From Pinus tabuliformis (taxonomy: Eukaryota; Streptophyta; Pinopsida; Pinales; Pinaceae): a DNA stretch of 64,000 nucleotides. The translations under genes were made by a program, and so were the position numbers. Of the stretch, positions 1 to 12,689 are shown piece after piece. The notes beneath the pieces were generated by a model that was given only the letters and a program-made list of their open reading frames with translations, did not search any database and had not been told where the DNA came from. Position 1 is the stretch's first letter. Each line of letters begins with the position of its first letter. The stretch is from assembly GCA_031772625.1 (NCBI GenBank), contig CM062819.1:826854003-826918002 (forward strand), written 5' to 3'.

Positions 1-951
1 ACCTTTAGTGGAAATACTTTAAATTTTGCCTTAGGTGCTGAAAAATGTGTAGTGTAGATGAGCGGGCCCACTTGGAGAAAGTCGCGAATCGAAATGTCGC
101 GAAACGGAGGTGAATTTGGCCCTTTTCTCTATATGTGCCGCGCCTAATTCTATATGCGCCGCGCCACTTTGGAGGCTGTTTTGAGGCACCTGCAGGAGTC
201 CAAAATGTGCCCAAGTGTGCTTGTTGGAAAGCCTAGCCTGTCTTCTTTCCAAATCAAGTGGAATTTTTGAATTTGGTGCTCATTTTCCCCTCCAAATCTT
301 CATTCTCACATGACGGCTTCCTGTGTGTCAAAATAGGGGCAGAGAGGTCATTTTTTGAGTGTTTTTGACCTCCTGGAGACTCAAATCATGCCCAAATTTC
401 TTGTCCAAGCACGAGTAGTCATGATTTTGCATGATAAATCCAAAAATGTAAACCATTTGTGATTTGGAGCTCCCAATCCTAAGCGTCGTGCTAGTGGCGC
501 GACGCACAGGGAGAAAAACCCTGTTTTGTGCCCAAAAATTTGTCATGTGACCAAAATTGCCCCAAATTTTTTGAAATTTGGGCTGGAGGTTCTCTATGAA
601 GTGCTATGCTGGGCCAGAGAGGCTTCAGCCAATATCTGAAGTCGATCTAGTTCCCTTTTCCTCTTTTGCTTCTTGATTGCCTTCCTCAATTTTGCCTTCA
701 AATCACTGATTCAGGCCTTGCACACTTTGTTTCGCGCCATGTAGTGGAAAGCCATGTGTCTCAACAATGCATGGTCCTTGTCAGCCTTGTCTAGCAATCC
801 CCTATAAGTGCATGTTAACTCTCTCGAGGTTGGCCTCCCGATCCTCATTAATCTCTTGCTCCAATGACGTGAGCTCAACTCTTCTCCTTTGTGCAGCTTG
901 GCGATGCTCACGAATGTTTTGTAGCTCCATGATCGCTTGATGATCCTAAAG
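1..951. other. gene-free stretch, probable LTR or flank of a decayed element
   Basis: No credible reading frame is present. A GC-rich 16-base word containing GCCGCGCC occurs twice in tandem near 135-172. A similar doubled word recurs near 2740-2785 on the other side of the minus-strand ORF at 952-2115. This could mean diverged terminal regions of one element, but the sequence around the two places does not otherwise align by eye, so I do not call LTRs. Confidence 0.3.
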
Positions 952-2115
952 CTATTTTTTCCTCTGCTCCAGATATTTCATGTTCCACTTATCCCTCTCC
1001 AAGTCAAGGGATAAGGCTTCGATCTCTGATTTTTTCTCCTGGATGATCTCTCTAAGTTGTGCACTTGGCAGATCTGTATCTGTATCATCATCATGAAGGA
1101 GAACGAATTCGTTCTCTCGTTCACCTAATGGCTCACCTGAAGGCCCCTCATCCTGCATTGGCTCCTTGCCTTTGTCCTGTTCCTGTGATGTTGATGGAGG
1201 AAGTGAGGCCCCTTCCACTGCGGGTGGAGATGACACTCGCTTTGCCACTGCAAACAAATGTCTGGTGCCTTTTTGATATGTGATGAAAACCGACACACTA
1301 GCAGTCTCATGGCACTCATACCAACGAGAAGGTTCACCCTCATGCTTAACCTCTGATAATACCTGTGAAGTGCTAAAGAGGTCACGGGAGATGAAATCAT
1401 CCCAAGTAATGCCCTGCAATCCCAGCTGATGAACCACCAAAATCTTAATAAGAGCAAAGTGATAAACACTGTTAAGTTTCTGCTGAGGGGTCTTGTGCTG
1501 CATGAAGGTGTTCATCCTCTCTATGTTCCTGCAAATTAAATAAGGGATGTTCATCATCCATACCCTGGTAAAGTGCATGAGCAACCTGATGTGATAGACA
1601 TATAGATGAGAGAACCTCCCCTCACAGCTGAAGTACTTCATGATTAGCTTCATGAGTGGAGCATATTCATCTTTCAAATATCGGAATGGAAAGAATCTTG
1701 TGAGCCACCTCAAGAAATTGGCCTTAATGTAAGGCTCATAATGCTGCCGATCAACCTTTCATTTCTTGTGCCATGGTTCTCCAACATTTGGTATGCCGGT
1801 TGCTAATGAGACAGTTTCAGGTGTCAGTGTGAAGGTGACACCGACCAAGATAGAGTGATCTCCATGTAGGTGAAGCACAAAAATATGGGCCAACTCATGA
1901 TGAACTCAAACATTAGCCACCCTTTGACAAAATTCAAAACATGATAGATGCTGGAAGCATGACATGGCAAGAGGGAAGGCCTGCAATTCAGTGAGGGTGG
2001 TTGGCTCATCCCTAACATGTTTGCCACTCTTGTGATGTCTCCTAGGAGCCTGTTCTTCCAAGGATGAATCACTTTGTGTCTCCATCTCATACTCTGATGA
2101 ATGCTTAGATGCCAT
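952..2115 (-). pseudogene. retroelement accessory protein, broken (unknown function)
   Basis: I do not recognise a named gene. Reading leftward from the ATG at 2115-2113, the frame starts with a Ser/Glu-rich, basic stretch and breaks near 1906. It is recovered in other frames through a block reading SLATGIPNVGEPW near 1785. From 1713 to 952 a 253-residue frame is open, with an aromatic/basic half (about 1-130), a Pro/Ser/Glu-rich linker and a C-terminal helix rich in Glu and Lys. The phrase 'ATG-I/L-P-x-x-GE-x-W-x-K' recurs in proteins carried by large plant LTR elements, and a similar phrase occurs here in the ORF starting at 59842. Upstream of the ATG the strand is pyrimidine-rich and ends in a TTGGTGGCAG acceptor-like sequence near 2190. 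An unannotated host gene is possible but less likely, given the frame breaks and surroundings. Confidence 0.45.
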
Positions 2116-3589
2116 GACTGTTGTGTGTACTGTACTTGGGCTGCCCTTTGATGATGGTGTGAAACTAGGTGTTGTTGTGATATCTGCCACCAAGGGGAAC
2201 AATGAAAAAAAAGGGAGTATTAGGAGGGGAATAATATGATGGGAATATGGGTTATGGGGAGAGGTTTTGTTTAGGGATATATAGGAGGGTTTGGGGATTT
2301 GATAGGGTAGGGTTTTGGGGTTTTGATAAGGTAGGGTTTTGGGGTTTATATTGACCAAAGAGTGGAGGGATAAGGAATAGGGGTTTGATAATATTTTAGG
2401 GTAGGGAGAATAGGGAAAAATGGGATAGGGGGGATAGGGAAAAATGGTAAGAAAGGGAAAATGAGGGGTGATAATGGAACCTTGGCATCAACACCACAAT
2501 TATGCAACCCTAGCAACAATGGCTTTTGGTGTTTTCTTGTGGTTGGTTTTATGAGTTTTTTTGCAATTAAACATAGCCATGAACCACCATAACATTCACA
2601 AAATTTGATGAGCAAGCCATGATATAGAGCCTACCTATTGATTTGAGGGGTTTCACAGGCAACTTGAGGAAATTTGTCGTGGTTTCGGGCCTTTGTGGGT
2701 GTGCATCGCACCTGTAGAAATTTTGCACTGTGGGGTGGCTCTGTGTGCGCCGCGCCCCTCTATGTGTGCGCTGCACTCTGGAAAACGACTCCCACTCACT
2801 CTTAAACACGCACTTTGCTCTTCTAATCACTTTGCAACGTTTCTCTATGACCTTGATTTTCACAATGACCTTGTTTGTTTGTGGAAACCTCTATTTAAAG
2901 GCTTTGAAGTCATGGGTTTAATTTTTTCTTCTCCAAAAATCCACTTTGCTAATGTTTCAATTTGGCTTTTTTCATTGACTTAAAGCAACACTTGAATTTC
3001 TCTTTTCCCTTCAGAATTTTAGGTCAAATGATGAAGTTTTCAGCACTCTTTGTAGGGATTGCATGACAAGGCATTTGGCCACGGAAACCATGACTGCATC
3101 TAAAGAAATCAACTGATGAATTTTTTGAAAATTTTATCACAAATGACACTGTTTGACTTTTCTTCAAAACAGAGTTTTGAAGAACAATCGAAATTTGTCC
3201 ACATGAAGATGAACCTCTTTGAATCATAAATTTTTAAGGGCCTCACTCTGGCCTTCATGGCTTTATTGGACATGGTTGAAGACCAAATTGATTAATCCAT
3301 AGACCTAATTATCGAAAATGACTTTTGTCCATTAAAGGACTAGACCTTGACTGTCATGGACTTTAGTGATCATTGACAAAAGACCTAAGCCAGCAGGAGC
3401 CAAACATGAGGGGAAATGACTAGCATGACCTTTTCCATCAGATTATGGCATGCTCCTAGCAGAATGCAGCTGGGTGAATGAATCGGGACTCCTAAGAATG
3501 AAATGCATAAATAGTTTTGATCTCTGTTGGAGGACTGACCAGACCAACTCTAACACTGCAGTTAGCCAAATTTATGAAAATTCTCAGCA
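2116..3589. other. gene-free stretch upstream of the 952-2115 ORF
   Basis: From 2190 to 2480 the plus strand is strongly G/A-rich (C/T-rich on the minus strand), including short repeats of TAGGGTTTTGGGG near 2300-2345. A TATATA word at about 2276 on the minus strand could be a promoter for the neighbouring ORF. The rest is AT-rich sequence without a supported gene. Confidence 0.3.
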
Positions 3590-4230
3590 ACTTAGCCTCT
3601 TCTGGCCTTCCTGATCTATGCATTGCACAGTCCCAACCCTCAAGTTACAACCTTGCATCTTAACACTACACAAGTGTAGTTTTTGTCTCCTAGGGTTATG
3701 CGCTATGAAGTTTTAGTGTTCAAGCTCAAGCCTTGGCCCACAAAATTTCACAATTCACCAGTGCATCTTGGCCCCAACTATGCATTATGAAATCTCTCAG
3801 CTCAAGATCAAACCATGAGCTCTTTAACTATGCAATTGGACAATCAAAAGGTCTACTTTGCCTTCTAGAACTGTGAATTTAGCTGAAGCAGTGAAAAATC
3901 CATCAACTTGACTCACTAACTCTCAAAACTGCATAATTTCTCTCTCCTGCTCAGTCAGTACTTCACATTGTGCAATCCCAAGGCTCAAGCCTCATCCCTG
4001 ATCTCTTGAACTATGAAATTCCGCAATCACCTGGGCCCCTCTATCCTCAAAGAACTATGCAATAGGCTGGTCCATTGCCCAACCCCTCATCCTGTCACAC
4101 TGAGCTCCCAGATTGCATAGTTTTCTTCCTCAGTCCAGCCTGAAATGTGAATTGCAAAATATCAAGGCTCAAGATTCACCCATAACTACCTAAGTTGTGC
4201 AATTGTGTAGTCACTGAGCCTTTTTCCCAG
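3590..4230. repeat. highly degenerate short-period repeat field
   Basis: A core of the form 'aactatgcaatt...gcaatc...aggctcaag' recurs about a dozen times at irregular spacing of 30-90 bases. Cores lie near 3615, 3697, 3777, 3827, 3878, 3938, 3962, 4009, 4049, 4112, 4145 and 4188. Individual copies differ at many bases, so this is an old, decayed tandem array or a local-duplication field. There is no coding potential. Confidence 0.5.
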
Positions 4231-4319
4231 CTTGTGACCCGGTTCTGGCTTAGTCAGTGGATCAATATGCACCATCTTAAACTAGTGGTTTATTGAATTA
4301 ATGTTGTTTTTTCATGAGT

Positions 4320-5611
4320 GGATTGCAGATGCAGTAACTCTATCATGCTATAGAAAGATGATAAAGAAGGTGATGAAGCAAGAAGATAGACTAGAAGACA
4401 CCTAAGGAGCTGAGGGGATAAGATGATCATCAAGAAAGAATATGAAATAACATCGAACTATAACAGAAGATGAAATATCAAGACCAAATGGAAGACTACT
4501 TATCTTCAAGTCATAAGGAGGAGGAAGAAGAAGAACATGGACCATATTTTCGAGAAGACAGAAAGAAAGTAGCAACAAAGAAAGAATGCCTTGACATTAC
4601 CATGTTGTCATGTATTCCATGTCATCAATGTCAATTCATGTCATGTCACGAGTCATCATGTGCCACATCAATTTGTGGAATATGTGATTCAATATTGGAG
4701 AAATGTGTTTTAAAGTGGAATTCCAAAGGACATGTACAAAATATGAAGATTCATGTAAAGTCGAAAAGTCATGGGAAGTCAAATAGTCATGAGGGTAGTC
4801 AAAGAGTCACAAGGAAGATGAAGCATCACCTCCCATTGGTTATATATACACCCTCATTGTATGAGCAAAAGGACTTTTCACCTCGGCTCCTCTCGCAAGG
4901 CATTAGAGAGACATACTAGTTCTTTTGGGGAGGAAGGAGTGGCTTCAACACTCCACTATTGGAGCTAGTGGTGTTCATTTTATACATGTGTCTTGGAACT
5001 CTTACTTAATATCAAAAGACTTATGGCCAACACATTCTTCATGCATAGATTATGAATATTTATAAGACTATTCTTTGAATATTTGTAATTCATGTTTTCT
5101 TTCATTTGTGTTAAAGTAGTTGAAATATTTTGGCTATTTTGGTACTTATCATATTGAGAATGTGTTGTAATGGTAATTACCATTGTTGCATCCTCGTGGA
5201 CTATTTCGTTGGACATTAGATAGATATTTCTTGTTGTAATGGTTTCAATGACTGTCACATATTTGTGGATTATTCTGTTGGATTTTGAATGGATTCTTCT
5301 TGTCTATGTGTGTCTCTACTAAGGTGGTACTGTTACCTCTCTCTTAGAGGCTCACTTCTCTTCCCCCTTTGTAGTAAAATAACTTTGACACACATATGAC
5401 TAAACACTCACCAAGCACACCCCCTTGATTTTCGAAGGCATGTTTTCACTCCTCTCTCTTGCTGATAGTTAGAGCCAAGGAAAATATGTAAGAATATATG
5501 GTATTTGGGACGATACCCCAAATGGGGATCCTATTCCAAATGGTGTGAGGCCCAATTGCGACTTCACATTGTGGATACCCCTTGGTTGACAATTTTCTAG
5601 CACCGTCAACA
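4320..5611 (+). mobile_element. 5' LTR-like region of a plus-strand gypsy remnant (start uncertain)
   Basis: A TATATATA promoter word at 4842-4849 is followed by a transcript-leader-like stretch, and the block ends in ...CCGTCAACA at 5611. A TGGTGCTAAAAAG sequence then begins at 5615 in the position of a primer-binding site, and a gypsy gag starts at 5700. The left end is a guess, since I could not find a partner LTR. A 149-residue frame at 4470-4919 (Cys- and Lys-rich) lies across the promoter and is probably a chance ORF in U3. Confidence 0.45.
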
Positions 5612-5699
5612 AAATGGTGCTAAAAAGAGGGCCATATGACAAGTTGAGCCCTTTGAGTCGATTTTGAACCTCTTATCTTAAACGTCTAATCCTCAAATC

Positions 5700-6595
5700 A
5701 TGCTCCTAGGGTGTTTTTCTAACTTGTCCCCTAGTAAAATTTCAATCCCCAATAAGTCTCTCCATTACTTGTCTCAACTCAAGTTCGATGGTGAGGGTGA
5801 TATGTCCTTTGTTGAGCATGCATCTCTTTTTCTTAAGTTCTATGAATATTATGAAATTTATTGTGAATATGTGGTTTGTATTGTTTTTTGTCTCACCCTT
5901 GAAGGTCAAGTTTGTCGATGGTGTGACACTCTACCACCTTCTTCCATTCATTCTCTTAACCATCTCACCGAGGAGCTTCAATTTTCATTTAGCATTTGAT
6001 AGGTATGATTACCAAGATGTTTATAAAATAATCTATCAACTTTTAATGGAGCTTGATGAATCAGTTAAGGATTTATCTAATCGATTCCTTCTCCTTTGTT
6101 ATGAATTTCCTGGACAAGATATGGATCGAGATTTATTGGAACAAAAGTTTGAGAATTCAGTTCATATCTCTTTTCACTATGAATCCATACCACCTAATTT
6201 TTTTTCATCCCAAACTCTTGTAAACCAAGAGACACCCCTAATTTTATAGGAGGAACATGTTATTCCTTTTGTTCCTTGTCCTCCTCCTTTTCAATTCTGA
6301 TGTGGGTGCCTTATTGAGATGATCGTAAAGTTAGGAAATATGTACATCGAATTCCTAATCCATATTCTCATCCTCCTTCCAATTTTCATGATTCAAATCC
6401 AATAGAGGAAATCCCGGAATGGTTCATGAAGCCTACTGTGAAAACAAAATTTTATATTCCTCAAGATGGTATTAATACTCATAACTCTAGTCTTAAATCT
6501 TATTCATATTTCTCTCATCCTCTATCATCTACATGCCATGACTCTTTGTACCATGATCCACTTGATCAATTTGCTCCATCAACTAGTTTTTTGCA
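5700..6595 (+). pseudogene. gag: Ty3/gypsy-type Gag, frameshifted and interrupted
   Basis: The first frame (5700-5999) carries a typical plant Gag opening: a 'FDGEGD' segment, then 'HASLFLKFYEYYEI' and 'GQVCRWCDTLPPSSI', as in the retrotransposon Gag capsid domain. One frameshift near 5990 moves the reading into the frame of 5788-6249, which continues with 'DRYDYQDVYKII', 'LDESVKDLSNRFLLLC' and 'DMDRDLLEQKF'. A stop follows at 6247-6249. Further Gag-like coding runs at 6426-6595, where a hAT element has inserted. No zinc knuckle or protease is seen. Gag would form the cytoplasmic retroelement particle, but this copy cannot make an intact protein. The LTR-like block just upstream fits as its 5' LTR. 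Confidence 0.7.
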
Positions 6596-6603
6596 CTCTC
6601 CCA

Positions 6604-7744
6604 CAAGGATAATTTTAGGGGCGAATGTTCGCCCTTTGGCGAAATTAAGGGGTTTTAAATTTTTAGTGGGCGAATATTTTGTATCATTTGACATTTTTAC
6701 AAATCACCTCAAATAGCCCACCTTATTTTAAGGGAGAGGGTAAAAAAGGTAAATTTAGCCCTTGAAATTAGGACTTACAACCTTCCATTCGCCCATTTTC
6801 AAGAATAGGTTTTATTTAAGTGAATCCTATGGGCCAAATACCATATTTATAAAAGAGGTATGGTAAATTAATAAAAATATAAATAAATGAGAGGTATGGT
6901 AAATAAATAAAACATTTTTTATATTTACTCCATAAGTCACCTTATATACATGTAAGGGTGTAAACAAATAAAAATATAAGTAAAGTGGAGGTATGGTAAA
7001 TAAATAAAACGTCTTTTTATACTTACTCAAAAGGTATGGTAAATAAATAAAAATATAAATAAACTAAACGTATCGTAAATAAATAAAACATCTTTTTATA
7101 TTTAGTCCATAACCCTCGTTCTATTTATGAAGGCTCAAGAAAGAGGTTTTATTTAAGTGAATCCTATGGGCCAAATACCATATTTGTAAAAGAGGTATGG
7201 TAAATTAATAAAAATATAAATAAACGAGAGGTATGGTAAACAAATAAAACATTTTTTTGTATTTACTCCATAAGTCACCTTATATTTACGAACACTCAAA
7301 AAATGGGTTATATTTAGGTGAAACCTATGGCCAAAATACTATGGGACAAATACCATGGACTAGATTGTTATTAATACCATGCAAAAAACCATTATTAACC
7401 CTAATATTAGAATTAATAAAAATAAAAATGGCACATGGTATTGACCCATGGTATTCACTTGGAATGTAGCCTATTTAAATGGGGGAATTAAACCAGCATG
7501 TAGCCTATGCTAAGATTCACTAGGACTTTACAAAGTTTTATTATTTAGTGAAAGACTCGCCAAGATCTTACAAGATTTTATAATTGAGTAAAATATTTGC
7601 CATGCCTGGTGAGAGATTCGCCAAAAATTTATATATACATATTATATTATTGATAAAATCGCCTTCCATTTTTCCTATATACCATGGAGATTCGCCCATT
7701 TATTATATTTATAAATTTAGGGGGGGTTCTTAAAATTTTCCCTG
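6604..7744. mobile_element. non-autonomous hAT-superfamily element (MITE-like, 1141 bp)
   Basis: The element is flanked by a perfect 8-bp direct repeat, CTCTCCCA, at 6596-6603 and 7745-7752; eight bases is the hAT target-duplication length. Its ends are imperfect inverted repeats. The left end reads CAAGGATAATTTTAGG and the complement of the right end reads CAGGGAAAATTTTAAG, matching the CA(G/A)GG hAT terminus. The GGGCGAAT word also occurs near both ends in inverted orientation. Inside there is only AT-rich repeated sequence and no transposase, so it must have been moved in trans. It interrupts the gag remnant that starts at 5700. The GAATGTTCGCC near the left end could be a sub-terminal protein-binding motif, which is a guess. 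Confidence 0.85.
6807..7285. repeat. internal direct repeat of the hAT element
   Basis: A block of about 140 bases at 6807-6948 is repeated at 7144-7285 with few changes. Between them, shorter copies of 'aggtatggtaaataaataaaa' recur at about 6990, 7029 and 7070. The element therefore grew by internal tandem duplication. Confidence 0.8.
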
Positions 7745-7752
7745 CTCTCCCA

Positions 7753-8875
7753 ATTTTCAAGTTGTTGGTCCAAATTATGATTGGGTTCAAGATAGTCACA
7801 TTACACAGGTAGACGAGCAATAAGGTGAAGATTATTTCAATATTTCCTCTCTTTTTCAAAATCCTGTGTGTGAAGATGGTGCCTCCTCATTCTTGACCAA
7901 TATGTTAATCTCGGTAATGAATCAAATGAAATCATTTTGTTTATATTTGTATTACTGGGCAATAATCATTCTAATGATGATGATTCTATTAATGTATGTG
8001 ATGATGAATGTACAAGTGCACCAATTGATCTCTCAGTTTCTCATGAAAAAATTAATTTGAAATATTTAGATTTGGAATCTGTTTTAGTCGAAGAAAATGT
8101 TCTTATCAAAACTTGTTATTCATCCCGCTATCCCTTGTGCTCTCTTATTTGCGATGCATCTACATGCGATGAAGATACTCCATGCTCTTCAAGTTATTCT
8201 TTGCATGAGTTCACTTCTCAATTGACACAAAGTAGTGAGGTTGTTCATGATGAAAGAAAAAATAATCAAATCATTGAGTATCCTTTCCATCCCATATCAT
8301 CTCTTGTTTGGCATGAATAAAACTCTTCAAATCATCTTGCTCATGAAATTTCTCTGATTCAGACATCTCAAGATTTTTTGTCAGAATAATCTTTCGCCTT
8401 GGGTAATTTGGTTGTCGAAGTTGCAAAATATTATCAATTCAGTGACAGAGATGGCTACCACTCGGTTAATAGTGATTTCATCAAAATCAATGAAAGAAAT
8501 TATCCTCACACTATGCACGATCTGGTTCAATCTTCAGAATGTGATTTTACGATCCCTGAAATTTTTGGGACTCACCAAGGAGTCAAGGCAGTTCAACTTC
8601 CGTTGATGGTTATGTCAGGATCTTTCAACTTTGGCAAGACTGTCGAACTATGTCAGGTCTATTTTTTATCGAAAAACTCTTCTTTCTGCATGGTTTCACT
8701 TGATGTAAATTCTTTCTTGAAATATATTTGGCACTGTGGATATAATCTTTCGAACTTTCAAGATTTGATTTCTCATCAGATTCAAGTTTCTTTTCTAGAT
8801 GATTCTTCTTCATGCAAATCTCCTATATCAAACTCGGGTTTGGAATGTGTCTCTCATAGAATCATGGAACTGTGA
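7753..8875 (+). pseudogene. continuation of the 5.7-kb element's internal ORF (function unknown)
   Basis: Beyond the hAT insertion, coding-like sequence resumes in broken pieces: a stop-containing stretch at 7753-7936, an acidic/Ser-rich frame at 7937-8320 and a 158-residue frame at 8399-8875. The pieces look like the long, weakly conserved region between gag and pol, or an accessory ORF, of large plant gypsy elements. I find no RT, integrase or protease motif. Further coding-like text without an ATG runs at about 9360-9830, so the original ORF was probably longer. Confidence 0.4.
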
Positions 8876-10760
8876 AGTTGATTATTCTAAAGATTGCCTT
8901 TAGCCAAAGGAGTCATACTTGTCTCATTATTTTGAAAACATTGAGCTCCTGATCCTTTTTGTGAATATTATGATGCTAATATTTTTCTTCATTGCACCTA
9001 AAATCCTCTTCAGTATCAGTGAATTCATATATTATTTGATGAATCAAATTCTTCTTCACTCGTTTTACCCTGGCTAGTTTCATGTGTTTGTTATACTAGC
9101 GCTCATTTTTACTTCTTTCAACAATTACAATGCTAGTGCAGTGTGTAACAAATTACAAGAAAATGGTTTGTTACACTCATCACATGAGGAAATTGATTCT
9201 ATTATGCATAGAATTTGAAAAATTGTTCAAATTGATTTATCTTTGTTAATTGGGAATTTGATGCTTTGAAAATCCCATATGATCATGAGTTTGTCCCTAA
9301 TGACTGTCATTAAATTTACTATTTTCCCATCATAAAATCCAATGATAGTTGTTTTACATCCTTTGTTTTTTGTGGTTTAACATCTCACTACCTCGGTACT
9401 TGTCAAGTGGTTGAGGCACTTCCACACTCACGGATGGTTATGTTGAGTCCTCACACTCTTGACAAACTTGATGAATATGATCATACACATTTATCTTCAC
9501 AATATTCTCATCGTAATCTCATGCCTATAATTAAAAATTCACTTTTTCAAATATTTTAGGGTTTTCAAGATGATCATCATGAATTTTACTATCCAATCAT
9601 TGAATGGTTGGAATAGTCTTACCTGGTGAGCTTTGTCACAAATAGAAAATTTCAATCTTTTCGCGTTCTTTCTAAGGAGTTTGGTGTAGATGGAGACACA
9701 TTCATGGGAAGATTATGAGGTTTGTTGAATGATGATTTTCATAAAAAGGGTAAGGATGCGAGATGGTTAGAAGTAGTGGTTATGATCTATCTTTATGGTG
9801 ACAAACATGATTTTCAAATTTTTTTGCAAGTTATTCAAGTTCTTATATGTTCTGTTGCACATTGATTTATATTAGTTTTAATTGCTTATATCTTTGTGAA
9901 TGTAGGTCAGAAGTAGTTATGGTGGCTTCATTGGAAATTTCATTATACATGACCTCAAACTTCTAGATGCTTAGGTTAGGAGTAGGTCTAGTTGCATTTT
10001 AGTTTACCTACGCATTCATCCTACATTCGTTTCCTAGAGTTTTTCTTATGTTTTCTGGTTTTAGTTTTGCATCATGTTTTACTTTAGCCACTTTTTGTTG
10101 TGTCTTCTAGTTTTGTTTCTTTGTTGTGTGTTGTATTTCCTTTCTTTTTATGCGACCTTGCATGAAGATGATTTGTTGGTTCAAAAGGGAATGTGGTAGA
10201 ATAGAAAAGGACTTTGTGACACTGAAACATTTGGCTAACTCTCTGTCCTTCTTCCTTGTCTTGGTTACATATTTTGGTCGATGATGTTTCGACAAAAAAT
10301 ACGATCTATGCATTAGGAGAGACTTATGTCAAACCATGATATCCATGTCTATTCTTGTAACCTCATGCCTACACTCATGTCTTTATGTTTTAATGTTTTC
10401 AATATGATTCAATCAAGTAGATAAGGACAAGGGGAAAATCTAAACGAGAAAACCAATATTTGAGGTCTTATATATGCTTCTCTAAAGGGAAAACATCTCC
10501 TCTCTCAATAAGTTGGGATCCCTCTTCTACCCGTGAAATAAATAAGTGAAGATGCATAGTCCTATACAAAATAAATAAATAAATGCAAAAGAAGAGAAAG
10601 GATTCTTACCTAGAGAGGTGAAGCAAGCAACTCCGTCGAGGTACTTTCCAGCTCTATGGGTAGTGAATTAATGTTTGTGTCCCTAAAGTGACTCTTCATG
10701 ATGTTCTGGTACAATTTCCTCTCCAAAATATTTCCATACAAGTTTTCATGATTATCATAG
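8876..10760. other. decayed retroelement interior, no supported gene
   Basis: AT-rich sequence with stop-riddled coding-like fragments on the plus strand (about 9360-9830), then T-rich non-coding DNA. No LTR edge, primer-binding site or domain could be recognised. Confidence 0.4.
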
Positions 10761-12163
10761 ATGTATGTTCCTATAGGATTACTTTACCTTTATTGTTACA
10801 AACATTATAATCATAACAACCTTGAAAATCAATATGATGACAACAATGAAGAAACCCAAATAGATTATGAATCTAAAATAGAGAACAACATTAATGAGTC
10901 TAACTTTGAAGACCTTGAAAATTTATCTTCTAATGTATGTGCTAATGAACATGGTGTGTTGTTAAATCTTGAAGATCATGAACAAAACACTTCTCTTTCT
11001 TTAATAGAAAATCACACAACACATTTATGTTTAGAGAAATTTTCAGATTCTATAACTCCTAATGGTTCTTAACTATCTTTAATTTCATGTTTAAAAGAGG
11101 ATAATAAAGATAATAATAAAGGAGAATTTACATCTGAAACGATTGATTCTACACCTAATCAATTAGACATTTTGTCACATATTCGTGAAGTTCCTCAACA
11201 ACAACTAATAAAGAAAGATATTCTTCCAACTATTGATCCTATTCTTAAACCTCTTTGTGATGTAATAGGGAAGCTATTAAATGAACATATCTTTGGCTAT
11301 TTTGACTCAACTTCGCCCGGTGTTCATGTTGAATTTTCCCAACCCCTATTTATGATCGATGTGATGATGAAGTAGGCTTACAATCTGGTCACGAGTTTAG
11401 TTCTTGTTTTGAACATACTTTAGATATTTTTGATACATGTTAGAATGAGCGCTATGATAATTTAAATGAATCAACAAATTCCTAACCTATTTATGGTAAC
11501 TATGAGAAAAAATAATTTACAAATGAAATTGAAATTAAACATATCAATTATTTCCTTTCATCTCCTCCTAGTTATTATAGCTCTAACCGATGTAATATCC
11601 TACAAGATAATCATTATTTAAATTCACATCTTTCTAAACATGATTATTATAACGAGGAAAGAATAGTTTCCCATGTCTCTAATGATGACAAGTTTACTCA
11701 AAATGAAGATGTTGTTGCATTGTATAATGAAAATAATGCTTTTCATTTACAATCTCTTTCATAACATGCTATGGAATTGGATCATAGTACTACAAGCTTT
11801 AATTTGAAATATGAAGGATAATCTTTCCCAGCTTTCAATCATGAATTATTTGAATAATTTCATGGAACTAACTTTATCTCCATCTTAGAAACCAATAATA
11901 ATTCCTCTTATGAAATGATTGTTAAAAATTTTACATTTGAAAATTTTGATCATTTAAATTTTCAAATAGGATATCATGACTTTGTGGAGGAATGGATGAA
12001 TCAAGTTTTTAAAAGAACATCAATCTCATGCTGCTTTTATATCTACTCTCTTCTAGGAAGCATGTTAGTTGATGAAACTTACTCTTTGCTTCCTATATTA
12101 CAGCTTTGGTTAAGATTGGAGCCCAATGTTAGGAAGTTTTCCATTGATAAATTTTTTGCTTGA
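10761..12163 (+). pseudogene. Asn/Glu-rich retroelement-associated ORF, degenerate
   Basis: Three open pieces (10761-11072, 11172-11375 in the same frame, and 11915-12163 in another) are separated by several stops. The first is rich in Asn, Glu and Asp and looks disordered. The second has a compact, more conserved-looking stretch around 'ILPTIDPILKPLCDVIGKLL'. The third resembles a folded C-terminal part. I do not recognise a family. The setting suggests the accessory ORF of a large LTR element, but this is weak. Confidence 0.35.
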
Positions 12164-12689
12164 TTACACTAGCTTTTCAACTGCTATGATAAAAATTGTC
12201 ATTGAAACATATTGTATATAAACCATGTACATAAATAAACCTTTTATGCTTCCTAGGTTTAGAATGAATAAAGATTAAGTCTTTTACATCTTGAAGAGTA
12301 TCTATGCGATCAAAGTAGAATTGAATACACATATATGAGTCCTTAGTATCAACCATATTAACGAAATTTTTAAATACATTTCTAAAGACTTGGTTTGTAA
12401 ATCATATTTTAGGGGTAACAATATTTAAAGGGCTCAAATCTCAATTTATTTAGTGTCAATTTCATATTGAATATTCTTCACCACATCCCTCTTTCATACT
12501 ACTTACACATAGATACCAAGAGATCACATTAAGTTATCAGGGCTAGACCTATAACCATAATATTTGGTTTTCATATATATAATTGAAACTTTAGTGGAAC
12601 TAGTTAGTCACATCATAAACATGCATGAGACCTTCCCTTATCACCATACTACCCTAGGGATAGAAACTGATTTTTTTTTGGGTGGGGCA

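Noticed and set aside
2280..2345. Telomere-like TAGGGTTT words
   Set aside because: Only two or three copies, embedded in TAGGGTTTTGGGG with irregular spacing; not a telomeric array.
4470..4919. 149-residue Cys/Lys-rich ORF as a host gene
   Set aside because: It overlaps a TATA-containing LTR-like promoter region, has no recognisable domain and ends in the presumed transcript leader.
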